A stretch of 64,000 bases of DNA from Mactromeris polynyma (GCA_032209605.1 JASFXZ010000018.1:2979904-3043903); one strand, 5' to 3'; positions 1 to 11,617 are shown, counted from the stretch's first letter. Notes: a model not told the origin generated them from the sequence alone. Numbers and translations: made by a program.

Positions 1-230
1 TAATTCATAAAGAACACACATTTATTGATCAATTATATTATGCTCACTTTTAACTTTCAATTTCATCTACAGAAAAAGTTAACATTGGATACAACGGTAT
101 TCGAAAACAACAATATAAATTGAACCGTCCACTGAATATCGCTATGGGCTGAGTTTACTGTAGTTAAATTCCATTAAAATGCAGACAAACACATTTTTGA
201 CTAGATTGATTCACAAATAACTGTACTTAC

Positions 231-536
231 ACATGATGTTCATAGATACAGAGGCTGTTGAAGATCTTGGGAGGGCGCTTGTTGATCCAGTTTCCTCCAA
301 TTCATTATTTGCTATACACTTTAAAGTATATTCCATATCTCTTCGAATTGAAGGCAAAACCACACGTTGATCTGTATATTGCTTATTGTCAATCTGCCAA
401 GTATAACTAGGGTCTGGTTGTCCTTGAGAACTACACGCTATTGGTAAACTATCACCAGCCACAACATTAAAAGGATCCACTGATATAGGTGAGTCGGATA
501 TAGTGTTGTAGTAGATCTTAGGAGTTGAAGGAGCGA
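231..536 (-). CDS. Immunoglobulin-domain exon 5 (last in window) of a multi-Ig gene
   Basis: A 306-nt internal exon encoding one Ig-like domain. Read on the minus strand it starts after an acceptor ending in TACAG (complement of 537-539) and ends at a GTAAGT donor (complement of 225-230). Both junctions are phase 1, so the exon is exactly 102 codons. The B-strand cysteine lies in 'IACSSQG', the core tryptophan in 'YTWQID' and the F-strand cysteine in 'YTLKCIANN', the spacing of a C2/I-type Ig fold. Ig domains of this kind mediate extracellular adhesion or recognition. The gene must continue beyond the left edge, since no stop codon, transmembrane segment or tail is seen. The gene identity (nephrin-, hemicentin- or CD22-like receptor) cannot be decided from this window. 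Confidence 0.75.
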
Positions 537-954
537 CTGTATACATACAAAAGTAACTTGGTATAATATAATAATGTCATGCACGTTTTTGGTTACATTC
601 ATAATATGCATTTCTCATAGCTTAGGCTCATAATTCAAGATAAACAGATGGAATACTCCAAATTATAAAGGTATTTGGTGGATGCTCACATACAATGTTT
701 TGTCAAAAGATAACTCTGCACAATCTTGAGGAAGAGTTATATCTCCTGAACTTCCACTCACTGCATTTTATGTGTATTCATAGCTTCCTACAAAATCCCT
801 GAAACATGTTCGAAGTTTTACCATGGCAAATCATGATCCTTAATAATACTTTCAACTAGATGCCCAATGGCAACATGTCAGGCCCGCCAATTGTCAAGAG
901 ATTAAAAGAATACGGTGATATAATGCTCTAGAGTGCTAATCTATTATACCCATC
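537..954. other. Intron sequence, nothing recognised
   Basis: AT-rich intronic DNA between the last Ig exon and the tandem-repeat block. No ORF, RNA gene or repeat structure that I can support. Confidence 0.5.
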
Positions 955-1230
955 TTTTACTTTTGACTTCTAAGTGTGATTTTGACCTTTGAGCTATGTA
1001 CGGGTAGGGTACAGGTCTTGCACAACACATGAGGTCACCATGGTGAACATTTATGCAAAGTAATTTGAATTTCCCTAATAGATGACAGTGCAATATTCCG
1101 GAAAAATGTTTTTAACTTATAATTTGACATTTGACCTTGACCGTTTAGCTACAGACATGGCTCTTGCGCGCAACACGCAGTCTCATCATTGTAAACATTT
1201 GAGCCAGGTAATTTGAACATTCCTCAATAT
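955..1230. repeat. Diverged ~150-bp tandem repeat, left part
   Basis: About two diverged units containing 'ttgacctttgagcta', 'gacatgg.tcttgc', 'ggtgaacatttatgcaaagtaatttgaa' variants and 'gacagtgcaatattccgg'. The same unit resumes at 2646 after the mariner insertion, so one array has been split by the transposon. This style of repeat is common in bivalve genomes (recollection, not a search). Confidence 0.6.
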
Positions 1231-2645
1231 ACAGGGTGTTTCATAATATCTGTTACCATTTTGGTGTTTTATATTTCTCTAACAATGTAAAACACGCTTA
1301 AATAAACGTAACAATGTGATAGTAGACAGAGTAAAGTTTTATTTGATATATGACATCAGAAGATTATCTTAAACACATGCCTTTATACGGGTTTTCTCAA
1401 TATGTCAGTTTTACAACAAGTGTTCCGGATGACGTCCTTTTTGTTGAATTACGACGTCTAGACGTTTCTTGAAGTTACAAATCACGGATTTGCAGGTGTC
1501 CGTTGAAATATTTCTTATTTCTCGCTTGATGGATATTTTCAAACCCTGTCTTTGAGATATCCCTAGAGGAAAAAGTCCAGCGGACTCAGATCGGGAGAGT
1601 GAGGGGGCCATACTGTGTCTGTCCTGTAAGAAATAAAGTTTGTACCGAACCTTCTCTCAAGCCACGAAAGTACCTCCCTGGAAGTGTGCGGAGTAGCACC
1701 ATCTTGCTGAAACCACAGTGTGTTAAGGTCCATACCCTTTCTCCTTAATGCTGGCACAAACTTCTTTTTTAGGAGATCTAAATATCGACTACTGTTAATT
1801 GTCTCTACCTCACCGTCCTCATCCTCAAAGACAAATGGACCATTAATGCCAGAAGAACTTAATGCTGCCCAAACAGTTACTTTCTCAGAATGCAAAGATC
1901 TTTCCGTGAAAATATTTGGTTTTTCTGTACCCCAGAAACGACAGTTACGTTTGTTTACTTGCGCATTTAAGTAGAAATGCGCTTCATCTGAAAACCAAGT
2001 ATTGTTTGCTATATCCGGTCGATCTTTCATCCACGTGGCGAACGCAAGCCGACTGTCAATATCAGAAGGTTTCAAGTGTTGCATAATAGAAATAGTGTAC
2101 GGTTTTAATTTCAAATCGAATCTCGGCATCCTGTAGACACTAGTTGCACTTGCATTGTTAGTAATGTCACCTAACACTCTACGTACAGGCCTTTGTGGAG
2201 TTTCTTCAATAACAGTTCTCAGTTGTTCGATACTCTCTGAAGTCCTGACTGATTTTGGCCGGCCGGCATTGCTACGGCGTCGATCAATAACTGATCCTGA
2301 CTGCTCAAACCTTTTGACAATTCTGTGCACTTGCATCTTACTGAGTTTCTCATTATCGGGGTACAATTTCTGCATCGATCTGATCACTGTAACTGGTGAA
2401 TAACTCTTATAATACAGTTTAACAACTTCTGTGCACTCCTGTGTGGACAGCGTCATCTTGGAATAACGACTTGTTTGGATGACGTCGTTGATGATGTCAT
2501 GACGTCAACATTTCCCCGTACTTTCTACACCACACAAAACTTTATTCTGACTACTTCAAAATGACATATGACATGACTGCATTATTCATTATATGTATCT
2601 TTTATAATAGTTTTTAATGGTAACAGATATTATGAAACACCCTGT
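1231..2645 (-). mobile_element. Tc1/mariner-superfamily DNA transposon with 30-bp TIRs
   Basis: A 1.4-kb element bounded by near-identical inverted repeats: the left end begins ACAGGGTGTTTCATAATATC and the right end (2616-2645) is its reverse complement, matching over about 30 bp. Flanks read TAT on both sides, compatible with a TA-containing target duplication. It interrupts a ~150-bp tandem repeat, so the pre-insertion target can be read from neighbouring units. The interior carries one transposase gene on the minus strand. The TIRs are almost perfect while the gene has one frameshift, so this copy is fairly young but probably non-autonomous. Confidence 0.85.
1411..2456 (-). pseudogene. Mariner-like transposase, DD41D spacing, one frameshift
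   Basis: DDE/D transposase of the IS630-Tc1-mariner superfamily, the enzyme that cuts and pastes the surrounding element. The main frame (1563-2456, 297 residues) has an N-terminal helix-turn-helix region (about residues 1-75, 'MQVHRIVKRFEQSGS'), the first catalytic Asp in 'WFSDEAHF', the second in 'QQDGATPHTSR' and the third in 'HSPDLSPLDFF'. I count 41 residues between the last two, i.e. DD41D. The frame hits a TAG immediately after 'DFFL'. Homologous C-terminal residues ('GISQRQGLK...NFKKRLDVVIQQKGRHPEHLL') continue in another frame down to 1411, so a small indel near 1565-1580 truncates the protein. The intact length would be about 350 residues, normal for the superfamily. Confidence 0.85.
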
Positions 2646-3190
2646 TATGATAGTGTTATAGTCCGGCAAAGATGCTTTAGACACATGTTTTTGATGTTTT
2701 ACTTCCGAGTGACATATACGCAGTCTTATCATGATGAACATTTGAAAATCTCCCTATAAAAAACATTGTTATGGTCCAGACAAGATGTTTTAGACCGATT
2801 TTTGACATTAGACCTCCAAGTGTTACTTTGACCTTTAAGCTACTGACATGGGTCTTACACGTGACACATCCTAATTTGAAAATCCCTACATAAATGACAG
2901 TGAATTGGTCTGGATAAGATGTTTTAGACCTAGTTTTGATGTTAGACCTATGAGTGTGACCTTGTCTTTTGAGCTACGGACATGGGTCTTGCATGTGATG
3001 CTCCATCTCATAATGGTGAACATTTGTGCCAAGGCATTTGAAAATCCTCCAATAAGTGACAGAGAAATAGTCCGGACAAAGAAATCCAGTTGGACACACA
3101 CACGCATGCACACACATACACTGGACCGCCATTTTCGCGACTATGTCGAGCTCACCGCAAGCAAGCTCGACAAAAAATAAGTTCAAACTC
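2646..3190. repeat. Diverged ~150-bp tandem repeat, right part
   Basis: Continuation of the array split by the mariner element, about three more units with recurrent 'gtccggacaagatgttttagacc', 'gtgtgaccttgtcttttgagctac' and 'gacatgggtcttgca' motifs. It ends in a short CA-rich stretch (3096-3121) and a small inverted pair 'gagctcaccgcaagc/aagctcg' near 3150-3172. Confidence 0.6.
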
Positions 3191-4205
3191 GAGGTAGGCT
3201 GCTTCCAAGTTCATGTTCCAAGTTTCATTGTTTATGGAGTTGTATGTAGTGCAAGGAAAATACTGATGGTCAAACAGACAGACGGTGCTCTGCAATATCT
3301 CTCATTATAATTCATCTGAATTCTAAGTTTATGTAAAATCTCTGCAATTTTGCTGAATTTTATCACCAACAAGCAACTGCATAACAAAAAAGAGACGTAA
3401 TTCTGAAATGACTTGATGTTGAATAATGGCTCTTGCTCTACCTCTCAGTTACAGCTGTCTATATGTTCCACAGAAAACCTTTCTGTACTTTATGCTCCAG
3501 ACAGAAAAGCGAATGTATTTTTTCTGACAGCATAATAAAAGTTGTATATATAACTAATTTGTTATAAGATAAAACATATGCAAGGTTACATTATAGAATA
3601 AATGCATTCAATAACTTTGTGAACTTTGGAGTAATATTAAAAAGATGCAAGTTCAAACTGAATAAATAACAGAAAAGACATAATGTGAATGACAGCATTT
3701 GTTTTCATAAATATTACTATACTATTGGGAACTGAAAAATAGATTAAGTTATTAAATAAGTTGGTGTTTATTAATTTCTTTAGCAAAAATATTTGTATAC
3801 AAAACCTCGAAGAATTTATTCAAGCCCAAAGTCAAACTTTAAACATAACTGAGAAACCTTCGAACATTCTAGCATTAATTAACCTATATAAATATATAAA
3901 TGGGATAAATATAAGCAAATGCTGAATAAATGATGGAACATAAGCAGCATATCAAGTCAGATTACGTATGAAAAGGGTCATAAACAAGTAAAGAAATCCG
4001 TTTTACCCAGAGCGCAACATATCTACTAAAATCTTACCTCAGGCGTACATAATTATATAATTTGTAATAGGATCACGGTAGTTAAAAAAAACTTGAAGGA
4101 AATGACTGCAGACAGTCAATAATATTTCTATATTACAATGAATGAAATGTAGACAAAAGCAAAACACACATTTGATCATTATGTAACAGAGAAAGTTTTA
4201 CTTAC
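3191..4205. other. Intron sequence, nothing recognised
   Basis: AT-rich intronic DNA. Short ORFs here lack codon structure, and I see no repeat boundaries or RNA gene. Confidence 0.5.
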
Positions 4206-4493
4206 ACTGTACTTGCACCGTGACGTTAGACGAACTTGAAGCCTTCCTTCCAGACCCTTGATAAGGAGTATTTTCAGCCTTACATGTATATTGTCCATTA
4301 CTTGTGGTCTGTATATTATCAATCACTAATTCTCTATTATACTGTATTGTACTGTTTGGATATGTCCACATATAGCTTGGTGTGGGTTGTCCAGAACTAT
4401 AGGATACTATTCTAAGATTGTTGCCACGGATCACTTTGACTATATTACTGACTTGGACTGAATTAAAATATAGCGTAGGGGTAGTTGGTGGAT
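4206..4493 (-). CDS. Immunoglobulin-domain exon 4, canonical first Cys replaced by Ser
   Basis: A 288-nt (96-codon) internal exon. The acceptor is CTTTTCAG (complement at 4494-4501) and the donor GTAAGT (complement of 4200-4205), both phase 1, matching its neighbours. The domain begins 'DPPTTPTLYF', has the core Trp in 'SYMWTYP' and the F-strand 'NGQYTCKAEN' typical of I-set/hemicentin-like Ig domains. The B-strand position that normally carries the disulfide cysteine reads 'LRIVSYSSG', with Ser instead of Cys, so this domain cannot form the standard intradomain disulfide. N-glycosylation sequons (NST, NVT) suggest an extracellular location. Confidence 0.75.
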
Positions 4494-4737
4494 CTGAAAA
4501 GGTGAATAAGAAGAAACATGAATCCATGATAATATTTGGTAACTTCAAATATTGCATTTGCTTCAAACAACACATTTATTTTATACTTTGTGGATTGGCT
4601 ATAAACAAAAACACATTTGAAATGCCACGAATAATGCTTTAAAGGCGAGTCAAGATTTTGCACAAATGATTTGCTCCCATTTCACAATCATTTCTGTTTA
4701 AAAGGAATGAGAAAAAACGTTAACATGAGGCTGCACA

Positions 4738-5390
4738 TTAAAGGTGCTGAACTCCAGATTGACGAGCGAGCAAAAAAAAAGAAAATTGTCAAATATTTAC
4801 AAAATCTTGATATTGTTGCACGTAAAGCTCTAAAACATTATTACTTTCATTCATCATTACTTGCGAAACATTGTCATAGCGTGGTTTTTCGTATTTTTTC
4901 CATCGATAATTTCACTAGGGTTAGTCTACCCAGTAAATCTAAAAATAGAACCGTAAACATTGAGCTCATGCACATTCGGAACGTCTCTGTCATTCAAACA
5001 ATTCATCAGCGCAAAGAAAAGAATAAATGCAGTAAACAATGTAGCTATAAGTCACTTACTATTTATTTGCACGCAACGAAAATAAATAATCACTGAACAA
5101 TTGTCTCCTCGATGTCAGTAGTGGATCACGCCATTGTGTATGTTTATTTTGCAAATTGATCATGTGACTCGTGAGGTGCATGCTGGATGGGAACTCCACG
5201 GTATTTTTAAACTGGAAAACTCCGATTGCTCGATATTACGACGGCTATTTAATTAGCCTAATTGCTTTAATTTATTCAAATATTCACCATCTACAGCTTT
5301 TATTTACGTGTATGATGATACTACTACACATATTTTGCGGTATTGCAAAATACGACGATTTGTTTTCAATCTGGAGTTCAGCACCTTTAA
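4738..5390. mobile_element. TTAA-flanked DNA transposon or MITE with 21-bp perfect TIRs
   Basis: The 21-bp sequence starting AGGTGCTGAACTCCAG immediately follows TTAA at 4738-4741. Its exact reverse complement immediately precedes TTAA at 5387-5390. TTAA duplication with short TIRs is the hallmark of the piggyBac superfamily, and a few other groups also target TTAA. The 645-bp interior shows no transposase, so this is a non-autonomous copy. Two open frames overlapping it (4671-5096 and 5171-5542) run across the TIR boundaries and are not convincing genes. Confidence 0.75.
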
Positions 5391-5542
5391 AATCTATTGT
5401 AGAGGATAATATGAGTAATATGCATGATGGTGCCACGCGTTATTCCACTGAAGCAACTGCTATATTTAATCTTGTAATGATTCAAAAGTTGCAAAAGTTT
5501 ATTAGAGATAACGGCCACCGTCCCATTTACATAAACATGTAA

Positions 5543-6029
5543 CAAAATGATGCCCAATGTGAATCATGTTGAGCATTTATTGGACGGAATATGTAGATGA
5601 GTAGCAACCCCTTACGCAATTATAACATAGCCTCATAAATAAACAAAGGAATAATGACTGGAGGTTCTATCACCAATTGTGCCTCTATCTGACATAGATG
5701 TATTTGTGTTACTGAAAGTTATGACGGCCATGTACCTGATATTAATCATTGAGTGTAACTAAGTATACAGTTAATACTACCTTTGTGTTGTTTTTGACTG
5801 TAATAGTTACATATGGAGGATTTTTGTACAAATATAGTAAACTGTAATCATAATGTTATAACATGAACTATTACCCAATACATATTCTGAGGTATGTACA
5901 CAATAGTCCTTGTGCTATGCATAACCCATCAGTTCAACTTTGAGACTTCCACAAGTAGAATCTATGTATGTACGATATTATGAAAGAATACTTTAATATT
6001 AGAATTCGCTGACAATTCTATATACATAC
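5543..6029. other. Intron sequence, nothing recognised
   Basis: AT-rich intron between the TTAA element and Ig exon 3. No supported feature. Confidence 0.5.
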
Positions 6030-6320
6030 ACAAAATCTGTACATTGACTTCCACAGTTTGTTTTCCTGCTACCGATTGTGAAGATATACATGTACATTTC
6101 CTGTCCGTATTTCTCATTGCTGTCCATGTTCTGGTTGAAACCACGGTTGTGCTTGTTGTTCCATCAATGATTGTTGGACTGTCATAACATGTCCATGACA
6201 ATGTAGCAAGAGGATTTCCACCAGTAGATGAACAGTTCAGAATGCCAGTTCCATTCTCCGTCACTTGATATATATCTCCATTGTTGTAACCTTTAAGTTT
6301 TGGTGGACCATCAGGACGGT
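6030..6320 (-). CDS. Immunoglobulin-domain exon 3
   Basis: A 291-nt (97-codon) exon. The acceptor is TTTTAATGCAG (just right of 6320) and the donor GTATGT (complement of 6024-6029), phase 1-1. It encodes 'RPDGPPKLKGY' followed by an Ig fold with the B-strand Cys in 'GILNCSSTGG', core 'LSWTCYD' and F-strand 'KCTCISSQSVAG'. It has extra cysteines beyond the canonical pair. The reading frame is open from the splice acceptor, so the domain starts well before the first internal Met. Order and phase place it between exons 2 and 4 of the same gene. Confidence 0.75.
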
Positions 6321-6399
6321 CTGCATTAAAACAAAATATTCATATAATCTTATTACAAACATGTATATAATAAAGCATATAACAATGTAATAGTCAAAC

Positions 6400-7190
6400 C
6401 ATTCTTGTAAACAGTCAACTCTCTTGCCTGTAAAATATAAACTGCACTGAGGCCTTTGATCAGCAATATTCTGGACATGACAATTGTTTAACTTATTCCC
6501 TGTATAACTAATTAGAAAACATGTGACCCATGGCAGGCTAGTTGAGACCCGAGTGACATAATTTGAACAATCTTGGTAGGAGATCACAAAACAATTCTTC
6601 ATACCAAATATCAAAGCTCTGGTCTATGCAGTTTTTAGAAAATGATTCACAAAGGAAAACATGTGAACCCCTTGAGTGCTGCCAATATTGACCAAAGGGG
6701 CATAATTTGAACACTCTTGTTAAAGGACTACTACACAATGTTATACACTAAATATAAAAACTCTGGGCCTTGTCGTTTTGGAAAGGATTTTCAAAGCTGT
6801 TCCCTGTACAACTCATTGTTTTTTAAAAAAGGGACTCCTGGGCACCGCCAATATTGACCTCAGGAGCATTAAGAGGATCACTAAACAATGTAGCATATCA
6901 AATATGTAGGCATTGTGGTATCAGAGATTTTCACAGAATGCTGTATACAAGTTCATATAAGATTTATGACCTCAGTGACGGGGCCAGTTTTGACCTTTTG
7001 GGCAAAGTTTGAACAGTCTTACTAGGCACCACCAAACAATGCAAATATCAAATACCAAAGCCCTGGGCTGAGCAACTTTGGAGAAAGTCTTTAAAAAACA
7101 TGTGACCCCTAGGTCATGAATTGAATAATCTTGGTATAGGACCACTAAACAATGCCAGATACTAAATATGGAAACGCCAGGCCTTATTTG
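6400..7190. repeat. Tandem repeat, ~170-bp diverged units, intronic
   Basis: About four to five degenerate units with recurrent 'cataatttgaacaatcttggta', 'accactaaacaatg', 'ccaaatatcaaagc.ctgggcc' and 'aacatgtgacccc' motifs. Related single units recur at about 10040-10290. Non-coding: reading frames are broken in every unit. Confidence 0.6.
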
Positions 7191-7660
7191 TTGTCATATA
7201 CTAATATTATAAAGTAGGGAAAATGGTGTTGTTTTTGTTGTGTTGTTGTCATCAAATATTTATCCATCATTTTAATAACTATGATTACTCTTCCTCTTAG
7301 ATTATTTAAAGTAATTTCTTAGTTTAAAAATAAGATAAAATAAGTGTAATATCTACATTCTTAGATAGTTTCAGAATACTGCCCTAGCAATGTTGTGTAC
7401 ATGACATATGAGGGAAACCATGTTCGTTGGTTGTGGCCTTCCTTGCATTTCCCTTTATCCCTTTAACATACATGTATATAGCAGACACATCTGTAAGCTA
7501 CAGTACATTTAGTTCAACCATATAGCCTCAGTCAACATCAAATGCTATTACAATGAACATATAGGCATTAAGCTAATTGCATATAGTTAAATACCACAAC
7601 CTTGTCTTTAATGAAAACCAAATGCAATGTAATGCATGAAATAATATTACACATACTTAC
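7191..7660. other. Intron sequence, nothing recognised
   Basis: AT-rich intron before the exon 2 donor. No supported feature. Confidence 0.5.
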
Positions 7661-8008
7661 ATAAAACATTAAGTAGCGGTTTTTTTGCGGAAATAACTGG
7701 TGTTTGATTTTCAAGGTTGCTTGCAGAGCAATAAATCCTATTGCCTCTATCTGACCGTGATGGATAGAATAAGAGTGTACTTATTCTAATATGCAGTTGA
7801 TTTTCTGTTCTTCTGTTTTCAATTATATTATTTTGAATCACAATGTCATCACCAGAATTTCCGGGCGTTTCATTGTCCTTATACCATGTTATATCAGCTA
7901 TAGGAAGTCCACCATCAGTGATGCATTTAAACCTTTGCTCTGTGTTCTCCACAACGTCAAGAGTAGCATCAGAATTTGGTAGAGTCATAGAAACACTTTG
8001 TATAGGAA
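7661..8008 (-). CDS. Immunoglobulin-domain exon 2 (C2-set-like)
   Basis: A 348-nt (116-codon) exon. The acceptor ATATTTTTCAG lies just right of 8008 and the donor GTAAGT is the complement of 7655-7660, phase 1-1. The domain reads 'VSMTLPNSDATLDVVEN', then the B-strand Cys in 'QRFKCITDGGLP', core 'ITWYKDN', and F-strand 'NRIYCSASNLEN'. This resembles the CD80-like C2-set domains in nephrin/CD22-type adhesion receptors. It is separated from exon 1 by a 20.4-kb intron filled with transposons. Confidence 0.75.
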
Positions 8009-8150
8009 CTGAAAAATATAATAGATACAAAACTCCATCATTAAATATCAACAGGTTAAGTCTTATTGTCTATGTTGTCATCCATTCCCTAACGTTTTCT
8101 TTAACCACAACTGCTTTGAGGCGAATGTAAAAATTCGCCTCGTACATTTT

Positions 8151-8330
8151 GTACTTCGTCAAATGTGTAGTTAACCTTAATCCACTTTATATACAAAAAT
8201 TAACACGAAAATGATGTTAGGTGTCAGTGGTGTAGTGGTTAGCATAACGGACCGGCATTCCGTAGACCAGGGTTCGATTCCCGGTAGCGCCATTGACTCA
8301 GTTTTCGTGTTCATCAAAACAGGACTTTAT
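8151..8330 (+). repeat. tRNA-derived repeat (SINE family 1), copy 1
   Basis: Contains a 73-nt tRNA-like body at 8220-8292 with A-box 'TGGTGTAGTGG', B-box 'GGTTCGATTCC' and an acceptor stem that pairs at six of seven positions. A ~70-bp 5' leader (GTACTTCGTC... CTTTATATA...) and a 3' segment 'TTTTCGTGTTC' are shared with copies at 22858-23030 and 49007-49189. This shows that the repeat unit is larger than the tRNA and starts upstream of it. It lies inside the 20-kb intron. Confidence 0.7.
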
Positions 8331-10039
8331 GTTTATATCAATGACAGCATGGCACAAGGACTTCCATTATATTCTACATTGTCACAATTTCAAAACAATA
8401 ATGTACAAATATAATAAATGTCACTTTATATACAGAAACATACTGTCATACATGTAATGTGCTGGTCTGTAATTCCTGACGAACACCATTACCAAATAAA
8501 AGATAGCAATGTAAATGTCAGACTACACATGAAAGAAAATGAACTTCTTATCATTAAGTTGATGTTTAGCCCATCCTCTTAATGTGAGGTTCAGTGTTCT
8601 TATTGCTGACATCATCATTCATTTTAAGGTAACCATTCCATCATTGACATAATATCTGCGATAAATGAAAAAGTTGTTGTTTCAATCTATATAATAATGC
8701 GGATAAAATTTGAAAATTTTATAATTTTTTAACCGTCCACAAAACAATAATGGCCCGTTTTGTTCTCTAAAAAAACATAATCCTTTAAAAAAAAACGATA
8801 AATGGAAAATCTCATTTATTTTCTTATTTCTTCCTATTTCATATAGTGAAACCACCTTTGCACTGAACAGACTTGCTAATTTAAGAAAAGTCAGAAATAT
8901 TCGAAAACAAATCAAAACCAAATTTTTGGGCGGCACATTTGTGTCAGAAAATATTAGAAATAAGGAATATTTCATGCGAACATCAAAATATTGACTATGT
9001 AAAAAAAACAAATATCAGTTGACTGTCATATTGTCTTCACTGAAAATTATTTGTAATGTATAGCATCAACTATATCGAAATTTCAGAGACATTTACCACT
9101 GGATTTGCAAAATTTCATTTTGAACATATTGCTGCCTAAATTTTACATACACATGATTTAATTGAAATTCGCAATTTTGCTTATTTCTTTCAAAAGTATG
9201 ATGGCAAATAAAGTTCATTGTATAGTTGTAAAGCATAAGAAAATTGACATTATTGCCAAATTATGTCACTTCCGAGACTTAAACTAGCATTTTTTAAATA
9301 TTTTGAAGTATTTTAGTAAATTACCTCCCTTTATAAAAAAATACATACTTTTTTATTTTTTTTTTTCAATAAAAGCACAATTAAAAAAAATTAAGTGAAG
9401 GACTGCCTAGTTTATCATGAATTAAAATTAACATACATTATGCAATTTCAAAATATTTTAATTTGTTTAGTTACCATATATATATACAAGGGAAATTACT
9501 TGAACCATTGATGGACTGCTTACCTTAAGAAATTATGTTAGATCACAGAGTTAACCTCTTTCATTCTACAGTAGATTTCAATTACAGGTGCATAGAAAAT
9601 AAACAATTTTGTCTCAAATAATAGTTGTACAAACATTTTAATGTTCTTTGACGTAAAATTAGAATAACTTACATAATTAGTTTGATGTGTCATATGTACT
9701 TGATAGACAATAGTTTTAGGTAAAGAGATGTACCACAGCTAAAGTGGTGCATTAAGTTGCCGAAATACAAAGATTTTGGTAGTTTTTAAGGCCATTTTGC
9801 ATTACCGTAATCAACTAAAATCACATTGGCTCAATGCACAATATTCTGACAACTGAAATCCATCTGCCACTACCAAAATACTACTAAGGTCACGAAATCA
9901 CATCTCATTACAGACAGAATCAATTGCTTTGAAAAATTATCATTTTACAATAGACCAAATGTATACCACTTTTTTAAGCAATGTATTTCCAACCTTTGTT
10001 TGAATGCTGCTGTACCAGACAGTTCAGAGCAGCTATCAT
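8331..10039. other. Intron sequence, nothing recognised
   Basis: Very AT-rich intronic DNA with A- and T-runs. No gene, RNA or repeat boundary that I can support. Confidence 0.45.
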
Positions 10040-10290
10040 GAGTGATTAGCACAAGTTGTAACACGGACATAATTTGAACAAACTCGATAGGGAACCATGA
10101 GACACTGTTACAATGTTTTGTGTTTTCCGATTCTCTATATACTGTAAGTCTAAAACATGTGGCCCATGAGCGGGATCAATATTGATCCCATGGCCATGAT
10201 TTGAAAATCTTTGTAGCAGACCACTAAACAATGTTATATACTAAATCTAAATATGAAAGATCTGGGCCAAATGGTTCTTGACAAGTAAAT
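10040..10290. repeat. Isolated units of the 6.4-7.2-kb tandem repeat
   Basis: One to two diverged units: 'cggacataatttgaacaaactcg', 'aacatgtggcccatgag', 'gcagaccactaaacaatgtta' match the units at 6400-7190. Confidence 0.5.
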
Positions 10291-11369
10291 TTTTAAAGTT
10301 ATCATTATTAAGATTTTTCACTTCTGCAACCTACATATGCAACAGACCATAACCATTTATAGAACTTTCAAAGGACTAGCTCAGGAATGTTCCTGTGAAG
10401 TTTGGTAAAAATTAGCTGAGCAGTTTAAGGAAGAGCTGTTTAAATGAAATGTTAACACATGGTACAGGTACAGTTAAAACATGTTTTTTCTGCATCTGAT
10501 AAAGAACAAAACCCTTTAAAATTTTGTTTTGAACTGTACTTGATATGCACATTAATAAAACTGTCGATAAAGGTTCTTCAACTACCAAAGTAAATATCAA
10601 ATACAGTTTAAATAATGTTAAATTCAACTGTTTAAGAACTACCATTCCTGACAAATCATTAAAATGAAGTTTAATAAGTAGGAACTGCTTAAGAACACAA
10701 CTCGATCAAAAATCATTTCAGGAACATTCTGTTCTTGATAAAATTCTTTACTTCATGCTTCTTTAAATGTACTTGAGCTGATCTGGAACATTTAATGAAC
10801 AGTTCATGGAAATATGTTCTTCAGCATAATTGCTAAACTGTTCTTGCAAATTTTGCAGGAGTAAATTAATGAAATTTTAAAAATGGTTTTGTTGAACAAA
10901 AAGCGGGGCCACAAATCTGGTAAAGTTATGCTTTGATAAGCAGGAATGTTTAAAGGTGGGTCATTACTGCAACACAATCCTTACCAAATTTAATTTCAAT
11001 TCTCAGAATTTTAATTATGCTTGTACATATTCAGAACAAAATTTATCAATCTGCCACCATCTGCGGAAAAGTAAGATATTTTGGCATTTAATATAGATAT
11101 GAAGTGTGTTAAAAACCATATTTTAACAATATTTGTCCTATGTGACGTGCTTGGCAGGTCGGAAAACATCAACCCGGCATGTATATTAAGATCCAATAAT
11201 CGCAACTTTAAATTCTTTTCAATTACCAAAAATTTGCAACAAGCATTTCGGTTTAAACAATTAATGCTCTCGCAAGCAGAGGGTGTAAAATGCACACAAA
11301 AAATTACAATCATTAAGATAGTGATTTGTTTTTATTACATTGTGAGCTATGATAATCCCGCAAGTATTT
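10291..11369. other. Intron sequence, nothing recognised
   Basis: AT-rich, with many short 'gttct/agaac' words but no regular period. No supported feature. Confidence 0.4.
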
Positions 11370-11617
11370 GCCGACTCATTAGCTCAATTGGTAGAGTGTC
11401 CGCTTCGCGGTCTTGGATTCAATCCCTGGCTGTGTCATACCAAAGACGTCAAAAATGGTACTGGAAGCTCCCTTGCCAGGCACTCAGTATATAAAGGGTA
11501 GTATCAGGAGATAAATAAGTTAGTGGAAACCTTGTTGGTCTCACACAAGCTTTGTAGCTCATGTTAGTTGTTGATCATATGCGACGTTAAAGAAAGCTTA
11601 TCTTTATCTTTATCTTT
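11370..11617 (+). repeat. tRNA-derived SINE (family 2)
   Basis: Starts with a tRNA-like head (11370-11441): A-box 'TAGCTCAATTGGTAGAG' and B-box-like 'GATTCAATCC'. A ~160-bp body follows ('CATACCAAAGACGTC... GGCACTCAGTATATAAAG'), then 'ATGCGACGTTAAAGAAAGC' and a (TTATCT)n tail at about 11598-11617. Head, body and short-repeat tail is the standard SINE layout. Similar tRNA-head SINEs are common in bivalves. Confidence 0.75.

Noticed and set aside
4671..5542. Two open frames of 141 and 123 codons on the plus strand as small genes
   Set aside because: They cross the TIR and TTAA boundaries of a DNA element, have AT-rich codon use and no recognisable domain.
8220..8292. Functional tRNA gene
   Set aside because: Although the cloverleaf is close, position 33 is not T, the stem has a mismatch, and the same body recurs in repeats with the same flanks.
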